A stretch of 35,257 nucleotides of DNA from an uncultured Gammaproteobacteria bacterium (lineage in GTDB: Bacteria > Pseudomonadota > Gammaproteobacteria > Pseudomonadales > Pseudohongiellaceae). Below the pieces are notes generated by a model. The model was not told where the DNA came from. It saw only the letters and a program-made list of their open reading frames with translations, and did no database searches. Location: positions 1 through 35,257 of the forward strand of contig CAILUG010000028.1 in assembly GCA_903837345.1 (NCBI GenBank). Direction: 5' to 3'. Of the stretch, positions 17,672-26,627 are shown one piece after another (position 1 is the first letter of the stretch; each line of letters begins with the position of its first letter). The translations under genes and the position numbers were made by a program.

Positions 17672-18991
17672 TCAATTCATTGCGCGCTGGCCGGTGCCAG
17701 GGGTCCACTTCAACATGGCCAGCGCTGCAAACGCCAGCAGGGAGCCGGTGCCCATGATGGTCGAGAGTAGCGGTAACTCCATGCCACCTTGCAGGAACAG
17801 GCCGGCTACTATCGGCGAAAGTACAGAACCTCCTCGCCCGACACCAATGGCGAAGCCAGTGCCGGAAGCCCGCACATGAGTCGGAAATACCTGCGCAATC
17901 AGCGAGTACAAGCCGACTATGCCGGAGTTGATGAAATAGCCGGCAATCGCCACCAGGGCTGACAACACCGTAAGGTCATTGGTGGTCTGGCCAAACAATA
18001 TTGTGGTCAGCCACGAACACACGAACAGGAACAAGGTCAGCTTTTTCAGATCAAAATACCGGGTGAGGTATCCGAATGTCAGGCAGCCGGCCGCACCCCC
18101 CACGCTGGCCCAGGTCAGCACACCACCGGCTGCTGAAGGCGAGAATCCCATGTTCACCACCAGCTTGGGCACCCATTTGAGGATGTAGTAAAACGTAATG
18201 ATGTGGAAGAAATAGGCAGCAGTGACTATCAGCGTGGTGGCCAGCATGGTCTTGCTGAAGATGTCGATCCAGGCTTTGCGCTGCACTTCGTCTTTCAGAT
18301 CCGGCAATGCCGAAATTGCCGCATGGCCCAGTCGTGTCATGGTGGCGTTGATACGTTCCAGCACACCCGCCGGCCGTTTGCGCACCAGCCAGTGCACCGA
18401 CTCCGGCATGATGAAGTACACCAGCGGTATCAGCAGCATGGTCATGCCGCAACCAAAGTAGAACACCGAGCGCCAGTCGAACACTTTCAGCATCTGGGTG
18501 ACTGCCAGCCCGCCTACCACACCACCAATCGGATAACCGGCCGTCATGAGTGCAATCATCATCGGCCGGGATTTGGTGCTGGAGAATTCCGCCGCTTGTG
18601 CGTTGATCGCCGCCAGCATGCCACCGATGCCCAGGCCAGTGACCAGACGCCAGCTTGACAGTACTACCAGATCACTGGTGGTGGTCACCATGAACATGCC
18701 AGCAGTCATCAACAACAGACAGCCCAAAATGGTTGGACGCCGACCGATCAGATCCGCCATGCCACCGAGAAAAACCGAGCCCAGACACATGCCCCACAAC
18801 TCCATCGACAGGATCAGGCCGAGTCCGGCCATGGTGGTCTTCCATTCCACGGCAATGCCGGGCGAGGCAAAACTGATCGCCATCACATCAAAACCATCCA
18901 GCGCATTGAGCGCCACGGTCAGTGCCACGATCACATACTGCAGGCGGGTCATGGCCGCAGTATCGAGAGTAGCGCGCGGATCATTGCTCAT
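17672..18991 (-). CDS. MFS transporter, aromatic acid:H+ symporter type
   Basis: Inner-membrane carrier of 439 residues with twelve predicted helices in the major facilitator superfamily. The first helix carries LDGFDVMAISFASP, the D-G-x-D pattern of the AAHS (PcaK-like) subfamily that imports benzoate-type acids with protons. The loop 2-3 motif is GGMADLIGRRPTILG and its second-half counterpart FGYLTRYFDLKKLT. No aromatic-degradation gene is adjacent, so the substrate is unproven. It has an AGAGG ribosome site and lies 58 bp downstream of pepN in the same direction. Confidence 0.88.
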   Translation of the reverse strand: MSNDPRATLDTAAMTRLQYVIVALTVALNALDGFDVMAISFASPGIAVEWKTTMAGLGLILSMELWGMCLGSVFLGGMADLIGRRPTILGCLLLMTAGMFMVTTTSDLVVLSSWRLVTGLGIGGMLAAINAQAAEFSSTKSRPMMIALMTAGYPIGGVVGGLAVTQMLKVFDWRSVFYFGCGMTMLLIPLVYFIMPESVHWLVRKRPAGVLERINATMTRLGHAAISALPDLKDEVQRKAWIDIFSKTMLATTLIVTAAYFFHIITFYYILKWVPKLVVNMGFSPSAAGGVLTWASVGGAAGCLTFGYLTRYFDLKKLTLFLFVCSWLTTILFGQTTNDLTVLSALVAIAGYFINSGIVGLYSLIAQVFPTHVRASGTGFAIGVGRGGSVLSPIVAGLFLQGGMELPLLSTIMGTGSLLAFAALAMLKWTPGTGQRAMN

Positions 18992-19049
18992 CGGAAGCCT
19001 CTTATTGTTGTTATCGGAAGACCTGAGCGGTCAATTGTCGCAGCTTAGC

Positions 19050-21719
19050 TCAATCCTGCAAACTCTTGCTAACCACTTCAAACACGTCCGGTGACAGTTT
19101 GGGCTCGGCCATAACCCGCCGCAGCTCTGCCTTCATCAGCATTTGCCGCGACGGGTCATATTTGCGCCAGCGGGTCAGCGGGGTAAGCTGGCGCGAAGCA
19201 ATCTGCGGATTGGTGGCATTGAGTTTGATGACATAGTCGGCGAGGAAGCGATAACCGCTGCCATCACTGGCATGGAAACCGATCAGATTGGCGTTGCAGA
19301 ATGCGCCTATCACTGACCGTACCTTGTTGGGATTACGCAGATCGAAAGCTTCATGCCGGATGAGTGCCTGCACTGAAGGCAGGTTACCAGGAACTGGCGC
19401 AGCACTTTGCAGCGACAGCCATTGTTCCACCACCAGCGTTTCATGTTTCCATTGCTGGTAGAACGCAGCTACCAGTGACTCGCGCAGGTCCTTGTTGCCG
19501 GCACAGGGATTGTTGACAAAAGCTCGCAAGGCCGCGCTCTGGTCGGTCATGTTGTTGGCGGTGTCATACTGCTGTTTGGCCACTGCGAACCACTTGGGGT
19601 CCTCCAGCAGCATCAGATAATTGAGTGTGGTGTTTTTCAGGGTGCGACTGGCTATTGCTTTCGCTTCGTAACGATAAGGCCCGGCACTGACATTGGCGTG
19701 ATAGACCTGGCCGAACAAGTCAGCCAGTTCACGCACCAGTTGCAGACGCACATGTTCACGCACTGCATGTATGCCCTCCACATCCACCGGCACTGCCAGT
19801 TCGGCCAGATAGGCTTCAGGTGGCAACAGCAGCAAGTTGGCCAGCATGGCCTGGTCGGCATTGGCATCGGCCAGTGCAGTTTGCAACACATTGCGACAGT
19901 CATTGATCAATAGCGGATCGACTGTGAACTGCTTGCCCTCACATCTCGCCTGCATGCCTTCATTCAGCACCGCCAACGCCAGTTGCTGGCCTGCTTCCCA
20001 GCGCACGAAGCCATCACGCTCATGGCTCATCAGGAAACTCAGCTCTTCCCGTGTGTAGTCACAGTGCAATTTCACCGGTGCGGAAAATCCGCGCAGCAAG
20101 GCCGGCACCGGAGCTTCCGGGATATTGATAAAGGTGAATTGCTGCTCGGCCTCGGTAACACGCAATACCTTGCTGGTGGCCGGGCTGTCGGCGGCGTCAA
20201 GCTGCAACGGCAATTCCTGCCCTTTGCTGTCGAGCAGCGCTACCGTCACCGGAATGAAAAACGGTTCCTTGGCTGGCTGGCGTGGCGTCGGTGGACACTG
20301 CTGTTTTATCGTCAGCATGAAACGACGCTGTTTGGCGTCGTATTCCCGGCTGACAGTCAGTTCGGGTGTGCCGGCCTGGGTATACCAGCGGCGGAACTGG
20401 ACCAGGTTGATGCCACTGGCCTCTTCCATGCACTGCACGAAATCTTCCGTGGTCACTGCCATGCCGTCGAAACGCGAGAAATACAGGTCGGTGCCCTTGC
20501 GGAACAATTGCGGCCCCAGCAGGTTGGCGATCATGCGTACCACTTCCGAACCTTTCTCGTAGATCGTCACCGTATAGAAATTGGCAATCTCCATGTAGGA
20601 CTCCGGCCGCACCGAATGCGCCATCGGGCCACTGTCTTCGGCGAACTGCACTGTACGCAGCATGCCCACGTCTTCAATGCGGTTGACCGCACGTGAGCCC
20701 ATGTCAGCCGAGAACTCGGCGTCACGGAACACGGTGAATCCTTCTTTCAGACTCAGCTGGAACCAGTCGCGGCAGGTAACGCGGTTGCCGGACCAGTTGT
20801 GGAAATATTCGTGCGCAACAATGGATTCAATGCGAGCAAACGAAAAATCAGTGGAAGTCTCCGGCTTGGCCAGCACACAGGACGAATTGAAAATGTTGAG
20901 ACCCTTGTTCTCCATCGCGCCCATGTTGAAATCATCAACGGCCACGATCATGAAGATATCGAGATCGTATTCACGGCCATAGACCTGCTCGTCCCAGCGC
21001 ATCGCGCGTTTAAGCGAGTCCATGGCGAATGCGCATTTGTCGAGATCCTTGGCCTCGACAAAAATCTTCAGCTCGACCTTGCGGCCGGAACTGGTGGTGA
21101 AACTGTCACTGATGTGCTTCAGGTCACCGGCCACCAGTGCAAACAGGTAACACGGCTTTTTGAACGGGTCCTGCCAGGTGGCGAAATGACGACCACCGCC
21201 GAGCTCACCGCTGGCCAGCAGGTTGCCGTTCGACAACAACACCGGATACCGTGCTTTCTCTGCTTCAATACGGGTCGTGAAACTCGCCAGCACATCAGGC
21301 CGGTCGAGATAATAGGTGATCTTGCGGAAGCCTTCTGCTTCGCACTGGGTGCAGAACATCACGCGTGATTTGTAGAGCCCTTCCAGTGAAGTATTTTCCT
21401 GCGGCAGGATGCGGGTTCTGCATTCCAGCATGAAGGCAGCCGGCACCTTGGCAATGGTCAGTTGCTCGCTGTCGACCTGGAACTCGGAACTGCCGAGGAT
21501 TTTTCCGGCCAGTTTCACTTCCAGCAGTTCCATCGCCCGGCCTGACAACACCAGCGGCGCCTGCGGGGACTGTGCCGCCGGATTACGGCGCATTTTCAGC
21601 CGCGAGCTGACCAATGTTTCCGTTTCATACAGTTCGACAATCAACTGGGTATCGTCAATCAGGAAATCCGGCACCCGGTAATCGCGCAGATAGACGGTCT
21701 TGCCATGGGATTCTTTCAT
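19050..21719 (-). CDS. pepN: Aminopeptidase N (M1 family)
   Basis: Cytosolic zinc metallopeptidase of 889 residues (E. coli PepN 870) that removes N-terminal residues from peptides in late protein turnover. The exopeptidase motif GAMEN is at 267-271, and the zinc site HEYFH-x18-E is His303, His307 and Glu326. The Ig-like middle domain and a large helical C-terminal domain are full length. AGAGG precedes the ATG, 20 bp after the DUF2797 stop. It belongs to a leftward cluster with DUF2797, YeaC, a rhomboid protease and NadK, an order I recall from Pseudomonas. Confidence 0.98.
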   Translation of the reverse strand: MKESHGKTVYLRDYRVPDFLIDDTQLIVELYETETLVSSRLKMRRNPAAQSPQAPLVLSGRAMELLEVKLAGKILGSSEFQVDSEQLTIAKVPAAFMLECRTRILPQENTSLEGLYKSRVMFCTQCEAEGFRKITYYLDRPDVLASFTTRIEAEKARYPVLLSNGNLLASGELGGGRHFATWQDPFKKPCYLFALVAGDLKHISDSFTTSSGRKVELKIFVEAKDLDKCAFAMDSLKRAMRWDEQVYGREYDLDIFMIVAVDDFNMGAMENKGLNIFNSSCVLAKPETSTDFSFARIESIVAHEYFHNWSGNRVTCRDWFQLSLKEGFTVFRDAEFSADMGSRAVNRIEDVGMLRTVQFAEDSGPMAHSVRPESYMEIANFYTVTIYEKGSEVVRMIANLLGPQLFRKGTDLYFSRFDGMAVTTEDFVQCMEEASGINLVQFRRWYTQAGTPELTVSREYDAKQRRFMLTIKQQCPPTPRQPAKEPFFIPVTVALLDSKGQELPLQLDAADSPATSKVLRVTEAEQQFTFINIPEAPVPALLRGFSAPVKLHCDYTREELSFLMSHERDGFVRWEAGQQLALAVLNEGMQARCEGKQFTVDPLLINDCRNVLQTALADANADQAMLANLLLLPPEAYLAELAVPVDVEGIHAVREHVRLQLVRELADLFGQVYHANVSAGPYRYEAKAIASRTLKNTTLNYLMLLEDPKWFAVAKQQYDTANNMTDQSAALRAFVNNPCAGNKDLRESLVAAFYQQWKHETLVVEQWLSLQSAAPVPGNLPSVQALIRHEAFDLRNPNKVRSVIGAFCNANLIGFHASDGSGYRFLADYVIKLNATNPQIASRQLTPLTRWRKYDPSRQMLMKAELRRVMAEPKLSPDVFEVVSKSLQD

Positions 21720-21739
21720 GCTGCTGCCTCTGTTGCTGT

Positions 21740-22567
21740 TCAGCCAAAACTCAATTCAAGTTCATAACCGGTGTATTTGCGGACATTCAGCACGCCGCTG
21801 TCCATGATCAGGTACTGGCCCTTGATGCCCAGCAACACACCCGCTACCGGGCCGGCGGTTTCCAGATCCAGTGAGACCAGTTTCTCCGGCAATCCCCGCA
21901 CAGGATAGCTGATGTTCACGGGCTCGACGCCGTTCACGACACTGAGTGCATGCAAGCCAAAACGCTGCTGCAATTGCGCAAACCCGGCGTGACACAGCCC
22001 CAGCAAGCGCTCACGTTCGGCAGGCATATCCAGCACTTCCTGCTCACCCTTCAACATGGTGCGCCAGTTGGTACGGTCAGTAACATGCTGGCGAAACATC
22101 GCCTCGCACAATCCGGCCTGCTGGCGGCTGCGGGTGCGCACCACTGCCAGTGCCTGGGTGGCGCCCTGGTCGATCCAGCGGGTGGGCACTTGCGAGGCAC
22201 GCGTGATACCGACTTTCAACCCTGAGGAATTGGCAAAATAAACCACGTGATCCTGCATGCAGAAATGATCAGCCCACACCGGTTCGCGGCAGGTACCGGC
22301 GTCATAGTGACAAAGTTCCGGCGAGATGATGCAGCTGTCACACTGCGCCAGTGTGGTGAAACACTTATAGCAATAACCCTGGTTGAAACTCTTGTTGGTG
22401 AGACGATTGCAGTTGACGCAAAAAATGCGGCCGGTACTGCGCAAGCTGATTTTCTGTTCCAGCAGTGCGGACATGTCGACCAGCGTACCGCCCATGGCCA
22501 GCTGGTAACGCACTGGCGTTTCCAGTCGGGCTGTCATTTTCTGTACGGGGCCGCTGTACTGCATCAT
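21740..22567 (-). CDS. DUF2797 cysteine-rich protein
   Basis: A 275-residue protein of the DUF2797 family, of unknown function. A cysteine-rich block covers about residues 45-110: FCVNCN, GYCYKC, QCDSC, ELCHYDAGTC and HFCMQDHVVYFANS, enough for two zinc sites. Directly after it, HVVYFANSSGLKVGIT followed by RASQVPTRWIDQGA has the spacing and look of a GIY-YIG-type fold (Y...KVGIT...R.W), which suggests a nucleic-acid-linked role; this is my inference. The first of two adjacent ATGs is annotated. It starts 9 bp after the YeaC stop and ends 20 bp before pepN. Confidence 0.87.
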   Translation of the reverse strand: MMQYSGPVQKMTARLETPVRYQLAMGGTLVDMSALLEQKISLRSTGRIFCVNCNRLTNKSFNQGYCYKCFTTLAQCDSCIISPELCHYDAGTCREPVWADHFCMQDHVVYFANSSGLKVGITRASQVPTRWIDQGATQALAVVRTRSRQQAGLCEAMFRQHVTDRTNWRTMLKGEQEVLDMPAERERLLGLCHAGFAQLQQRFGLHALSVVNGVEPVNISYPVRGLPEKLVSLDLETAGPVAGVLLGIKGQYLIMDSGVLNVRKYTGYELELSFG

Positions 22568-22576
22568 CTTGTCTCG

Positions 22577-22816
22577 TCAGTCGTCACATTGGCTCTTTTG
22601 CAGGCCGCTGCGATCAATGAAGGCCGTGCGCTGTGATGCAGGCAGGTGGAGTTCATCATAGGCGATTACCGCTTGCAGACAGTGGTCGCGTTGCTCCGCT
22701 GTCAGCCGTTCGCCATTGGGCCACTTTCCCAATTCAACTGCAGTTTTCAGCTGCTGATGGATCTGTGGCGTCATGTTGTGCACCAGTGCCTGCCAGCTTT
22801 GCGGTTTTTCGATCAT
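22577..22816 (-). CDS. yeaC: YeaC-family (DUF1315) protein
   Basis: A 79-residue cytosolic protein of the DUF1315/YeaC family. The conserved part is KWPNGERLTAEQRDHCLQAV followed by IAYDELHLPASQRTAFID. Function is unknown. Its ATG overlaps the rhomboid TGA (ATGA), so the two are probably translationally coupled, and the DUF2797 gene follows after 9 bp. Confidence 0.88.
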   Translation of the reverse strand: MIEKPQSWQALVHNMTPQIHQQLKTAVELGKWPNGERLTAEQRDHCLQAVIAYDELHLPASQRTAFIDRSGLQKSQCDD

Positions 22817-23700
22817 GAATTTGTCCCGGTTACGGTGCTGCGCATAACGCGGCTGCTGATAGCCAGGATGGCACCATAGCCCATGCCGGCGAGGAAGCCG
22901 CCCATGTGTGCAGCATTGGCAATGGTTTCGAGGCCGAGCACGGTAAAGAGCACCAGCATGGCCAGCATGAACAGGATCAACGACCCCGGCAATGCCATGC
23001 CTTTGCGGGGATCGAACAATTGCCAGGTCCAGATGTAGGCAAACAGGCCATAGATCACACCCGACATGCCGCCAAAATTGTTGCCGCCGCCATACAGATA
23101 CTGGATCGTGTTGGAGAACAACGCGATCACAATGATGGCCAGGGCAAAGGACCAGCTGCTTTGCACGCGCTCTATGCGTCGTCCCAATTCCAGCAGCCAG
23201 GTCATGTTGAACACCAGATGCAGCAAACCGCCGTGCAGCAAAATCGGCGTAATCATCGTCACCAGTTTCTTTATGCTGAACGAGGCCAGTATCTTCGACA
23301 ACACCAGCAGGCCGGTGCCATAACTGAAATCCGGATACAGCAACGCGTTGGACCAGGCATTGGGATGATCAAGCGGCGCAACCAGCCATAACACGGTGCA
23401 TACCGCTATCAGGATCAGCGTCAACGGCGAGTGGCGCAAACTCTGCACAAACGTATTCGCCAGCACTCCGGTGTTGACGTAACCACTCAGCGCACTCGAA
23501 TCATCCGCCAGTGGCTGCACTTCGCCCTGCTGCCACTGCCGGAACAGTTCACGCGCCTGTTCGACTTGCGCCGCCTGCGCTACCAGCACCAATTGCTGTT
23601 CGGGTTGCTCGATGATGTGATGGGAAAGTTTGCGCTGCCAGAGCAGGCGTCTGAATTGTGTCAGATCCAGTGAACTTGAAAGTTCCAGTGCAAGAAACAT
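22813..23700 (-). CDS. Rhomboid-family intramembrane serine protease, GlpG-like
   Basis: A 295-residue inner-membrane protein. Residues 1-70 form a small cytoplasmic domain like that of GlpG; six or more membrane helices follow from about residue 92. The active site is complete: Ser213 in GGMSGVIYG (G-x-S-G) and His265 in NAAHMGGFLAG, with the helix-2 pattern HGGLLHLVFNM supplying His156, His161 and Asn165, which align with E. coli GlpG 145/150/154/201/254 at a shift of 11-12. It cleaves membrane proteins within the bilayer; substrates are unknown. It lies 14 bp after nadK and overlaps yeaC. Confidence 0.93.
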   Translation of the reverse strand: MFLALELSSSLDLTQFRRLLWQRKLSHHIIEQPEQQLVLVAQAAQVEQARELFRQWQQGEVQPLADDSSALSGYVNTGVLANTFVQSLRHSPLTLILIAVCTVLWLVAPLDHPNAWSNALLYPDFSYGTGLLVLSKILASFSIKKLVTMITPILLHGGLLHLVFNMTWLLELGRRIERVQSSWSFALAIIVIALFSNTIQYLYGGGNNFGGMSGVIYGLFAYIWTWQLFDPRKGMALPGSLILFMLAMLVLFTVLGLETIANAAHMGGFLAGMGYGAILAISSRVMRSTVTGTNS

Positions 23701-23714
23701 GGCCCTACCCCGGC

Positions 23715-24602
23715 TCAGCCCCGTACCGGGCGTTGGGCCCAGCCCAGTTTGCTGCGGCAGGTGGCGTAATAATCGTAGTCAACCGGATGCAGCAGTTTGA
23801 GTTGTTTGGCTTTGCGACGGATCGTGAATGTTTCGCCAACACTGGACGTGTGCACAACCATGCCGTCGCAACTGATCTGCGGCGCGGTGTTGTGGCGTTC
23901 GCCTACCACCAGGCTTATTTCGCTGTTGCTGTCGACGACAATGGGCCTGCTGCTCAGACTGTGCGGATACATCGGCACCAGCGCCAGCACATCCAGCTTC
24001 GGATGCATGATGGGACCGCCTGCCGACAACGAATACGCAGTGGAGCCGGTAGGCGTAGCAATGATGAGACCGTCAGAGGCCTGATGGCATACAAACTGGC
24101 CATCAACATACAGGTCGAATTCGATCATTTGTGCGGCAATACCGGGATGCAGTACCACATCGTTCATCGCAGCACCCAGCAAGCGTGCCTGCTTGCCTGC
24201 GCCGGTTTGCACTTCCAGCAGGAACCGCGGTTCTTCGCGATACTGGCCAGCAAGAATCTGTTCCAGTGCGTGTTCTATGTCATCCGGGAGAATGTCGGTA
24301 AGAAAACCCAGGCGCCCGCGATTGACCCCCACGACCGGCACATTCTGTTCGGCCAGCTGGTTCGCCACTTTCAGCATGCTGCCGTCGCCGCCAACCACGA
24401 TCACCAGCTGGCAGCGCTTGCCCAGCTCTTCCCGGTCTATGACTTCCAGCTGGTGATTGCCCAGCAAGGCCGCCACGGAGCGGTCCACCACCAGTGAGGT
24501 ATCGGCGTGTTTGATAACAAAGTCTGCCACCTGCGCGAGGGTGTCGACTATGTCGCGATTGTCGCGGCGGCTGATCAGGCCTATGGTCGGAAACTGCTGC
24601 AT
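23715..24602 (-). CDS. nadK: NAD kinase
   Basis: NadK (295 residues; E. coli 292) phosphorylates NAD to NADP in the cytosol. The motif VVGGDGSMLKVA carries the catalytic GGDG, VGVNRGRLGFLTD is the NE/D-type region, and TPTGSTAYSLSAGGP is the conserved NAD-binding segment. It starts 40 bp after the stop of the PLP-enzyme gene and leads into rhomboid-yeaC-DUF2797-pepN. Confidence 0.97.
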   Translation of the reverse strand: MQQFPTIGLISRRDNRDIVDTLAQVADFVIKHADTSLVVDRSVAALLGNHQLEVIDREELGKRCQLVIVVGGDGSMLKVANQLAEQNVPVVGVNRGRLGFLTDILPDDIEHALEQILAGQYREEPRFLLEVQTGAGKQARLLGAAMNDVVLHPGIAAQMIEFDLYVDGQFVCHQASDGLIIATPTGSTAYSLSAGGPIMHPKLDVLALVPMYPHSLSSRPIVVDSNSEISLVVGERHNTAPQISCDGMVVHTSSVGETFTIRRKAKQLKLLHPVDYDYYATCRSKLGWAQRPVRG

Positions 24603-24642
24603 GGATATGGAGTTGGAGTGAAAACGGGCGGGCAGTATACCA

Positions 24643-25518
24643 TCAGCCGAGTGAGCGTCGGCCCTGCAAACCGCCGCCGTGGATCACCAAGAGGCGGGCT
24701 CCAGCCGGAAAATGGCTGTGGGCGATCAAGGCCACTACTGCCTGCAGCATTTTGCCGGAGTAAACCGGATCCAGCGGGATGCCGGTTTCGGTCTCAAAAC
24801 GCTGCATAAACGCGGTCAATTGGGGTGAAAAACGCCCATAACCACCGCCATGCCAGTCATCCAGCACTTGCCAGTCACAAGTGGCTTGCAGGCCGTGTTG
24901 CTGCAGCAATCCGGCCACCTCGCGCTGCAGGTACCCTGCCCCTTTCAGCACCTGAATGCCGGTCACCGGCACCCGGCTGCTGCTCACCACCCCTGCCATG
25001 GTGGCGCCGGTGCCACACGCAAGCACCACATGGGTGTAATCGTGATCTTTGGGCAACAATTGCTGGCAGCCAACAATCCCTGCCCGGTTGGCACCGCCTT
25101 CGGGAATCAGGTAATGCGGCCCAAACTGATCCACCAACCTGGCTTGCCAGAGGGGATCGGTTTTGTGGCCATAGTCAATGCGGCTGATGAAGTGGAGCTG
25201 CATGCCAAAGTCTGCGGCATCCTGCAGGCAGGCCGTCAATGGCCCGCCCTGCTCGCCGCGCACCACGCCGATAGTGCGCAAACCATAGCGCTGCCCGGCG
25301 GCAGCCAGTGCGTGCAGATGATTGGACCAGGGCCCGCCAAAACTCAGCAACGTGTGATGCTGCTGTGCGCGGGCCAGCCGGATATTGGGCAGCAGTTTGA
25401 AATATTTGTTGCCGGAAATTTGCGGGTCGATCAGGTCAGCGCGCAGTACTGCTACTGATACCTTGTGCTGATGCACCCACTCTGTGTTGACCGGGGTAAC
25501 AGGGACTATTTCAACCAT
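24643..25518 (-). CDS. PLP-dependent D-cysteine desulfhydrase / ACC deaminase family protein
   Basis: A 291-residue fold-type II PLP enzyme. ISGNKYFKLLPN carries the cofactor lysine (Lys41 by position in the G-N-K-x-x-K-L pattern), SFGGPWSNHLHALAAAG is the serine-asparagine substrate loop, and ACGTGATMAG is the phosphate-binding glycine loop. Family members split D-cysteine to pyruvate, H2S and ammonia or deaminate ACC; the two cannot be told apart here, and the sequence is shorter than typical ACC deaminase (about 338). The frame runs 33 codons further upstream, but the start at MVEIVPVTPV fits better. It is likely the first gene of the nadK-pepN cluster. Confidence 0.85.
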   Translation of the reverse strand: MVEIVPVTPVNTEWVHQHKVSVAVLRADLIDPQISGNKYFKLLPNIRLARAQQHHTLLSFGGPWSNHLHALAAAGQRYGLRTIGVVRGEQGGPLTACLQDAADFGMQLHFISRIDYGHKTDPLWQARLVDQFGPHYLIPEGGANRAGIVGCQQLLPKDHDYTHVVLACGTGATMAGVVSSSRVPVTGIQVLKGAGYLQREVAGLLQQHGLQATCDWQVLDDWHGGGYGRFSPQLTAFMQRFETETGIPLDPVYSGKMLQAVVALIAHSHFPAGARLLVIHGGGLQGRRSLG

Positions 25519-25877
25519 GGACTCTGCTACCACGTCTTTCAGACAATTCCTGGGCACTTGCCGACACTCACGCGCTGCACCTGCCCGGCATGGGCCTTGT
25601 ACCAGGCAATAACGCAATGTAACCGGATCGTTACATGGCTTTCTTCCTGGTCATTAATAACAGCAAGTCAAAACAATGACGCTTGATACCACTGGCAATC
25701 TTTGCAGATTACCCGCAAATATCAGCCAAAAGATTGAGCCAAACCAAATATCATCCCGGCTCTTGGCGTTTTAATATAAAAAAAATACCGCCAGAAGAGT
25801 AATATAAAAAACCTGGTGAAAGTCCAAAACCACCAGTACAGCTGACAATGTCTGCGATTATCAAAAGGGGATTTTTT
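25519..25877. other. Divergent intergenic region with operator-like repeats
   Basis: A 359-bp gap between the PLP enzyme and the PAP2 gene, AT-rich toward the right. It holds a palindrome at 25617-25636, two direct copies of TAATATAAAAAA (25772-25783 and 25800-25811, 28 bp apart), and CTGGTG (25813-25818) with CACCAG (25831-25836) as a weak hairpin. No gene is seen; regulation of the PAP2-EptA pair probably lies here. Confidence 0.5.
25617..25636. promoter_or_regulatory. Palindrome ATGTAAC-N6-GTTACAT
   Basis: Perfect 7-bp arms separated by CGGATC, 20 bp in all, in the divergent gap. The size and symmetry suit a dimeric repressor site. No known regulator is assigned. Confidence 0.4.
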
Positions 25878-26627
25878 ATGCGCAAGATAATTATCCTGTT
25901 GATCTGCATTAACCTGGTCGCCTGTGCCCATCAACCCATTACCTGGGAGCGCAGCAGACAAGCAGCCTATGATGCTGCCACGCATCCCTCTGTGTGGGGC
26001 CCGTTACTGGGTGCAGGTGTGTTTGCCGCCAGCAATCTGGATGATCGCACCTCGAAAAGTTTGTCCGCCCACACGCCGGTGTTTGGCAGTCGTGATTCTG
26101 CCGACAAAGCCAGCACTGATCTGCAGGATCTGCTGATAGTGACAGCGGGCGTCAGTGCTTTCATGGTACCGGTGCAAACAGCCGCAGGTGAAACCATTGA
26201 CCATGGTGACCGTTTGGGGATTGTGCTGGGTGGCATTGCACTGTCGAGCAGCATTTCAGAAACCATGAAATATATTACCCAACGCGAGCGCCCGGATATG
26301 TCCAACAACTACAGTTTCCCGTCCGGACATGCAACCGCCGCATTCACTTCGGCGACCTTTGCATCCGAAAATTTTCATCTGGCCTTCGGTGACGATGCCC
26401 GCGCTGGTTGGGCTGATGCAGGCCTGTACACCGCCGCGACGTTAACGGGATGGGCGCGGGTAGAAGCCCAAAAACACTACGCCAGTGATGTGATGGTCGG
26501 TGCCGCACTGGGAAATTTCATGGGACGTTTTCTGAATGAATTGCTGATGACCAATTCCGGTCACATGGTGCTGTCGTCGAATTTTGACGGAAATACCCTG
26601 GCAGTAGGAATCCAGCACAAATTCTGA
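25878..26627 (+). CDS. PAP2-family phosphatase lipoprotein
   Basis: A 249-residue membrane-attached acid phosphatase of the PAP2 superfamily. It has a lipoprotein signal: charged MRK, hydrophobic core, and lipobox LVAC with Cys16. The PAP2 triad is complete: KYITQRERP (K-x6-RP, near 132-140), FPSGHATAAF (PSGH, near 146-155) and ARVEAQKHYASD (usual S-R-x5-H-x3-D with Ala replacing the Ser, near 193-204). PAP2 enzymes dephosphorylate lipid phosphates such as undecaprenyl pyrophosphate or phosphatidic acid on the periplasmic face. AGGGG (25866-25870) precedes the ATG. The TGA abuts the ATG of the EptA-like gene, so a joint role in lipid A or lipid-phosphate metabolism is plausible but inferred. 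Confidence 0.88.
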   Translation: MRKIIILLICINLVACAHQPITWERSRQAAYDAATHPSVWGPLLGAGVFAASNLDDRTSKSLSAHTPVFGSRDSADKASTDLQDLLIVTAGVSAFMVPVQTAAGETIDHGDRLGIVLGGIALSSSISETMKYITQRERPDMSNNYSFPSGHATAAFTSATFASENFHLAFGDDARAGWADAGLYTAATLTGWARVEAQKHYASDVMVGAALGNFMGRFLNELLMTNSGHMVLSSNFDGNTLAVGIQHKF

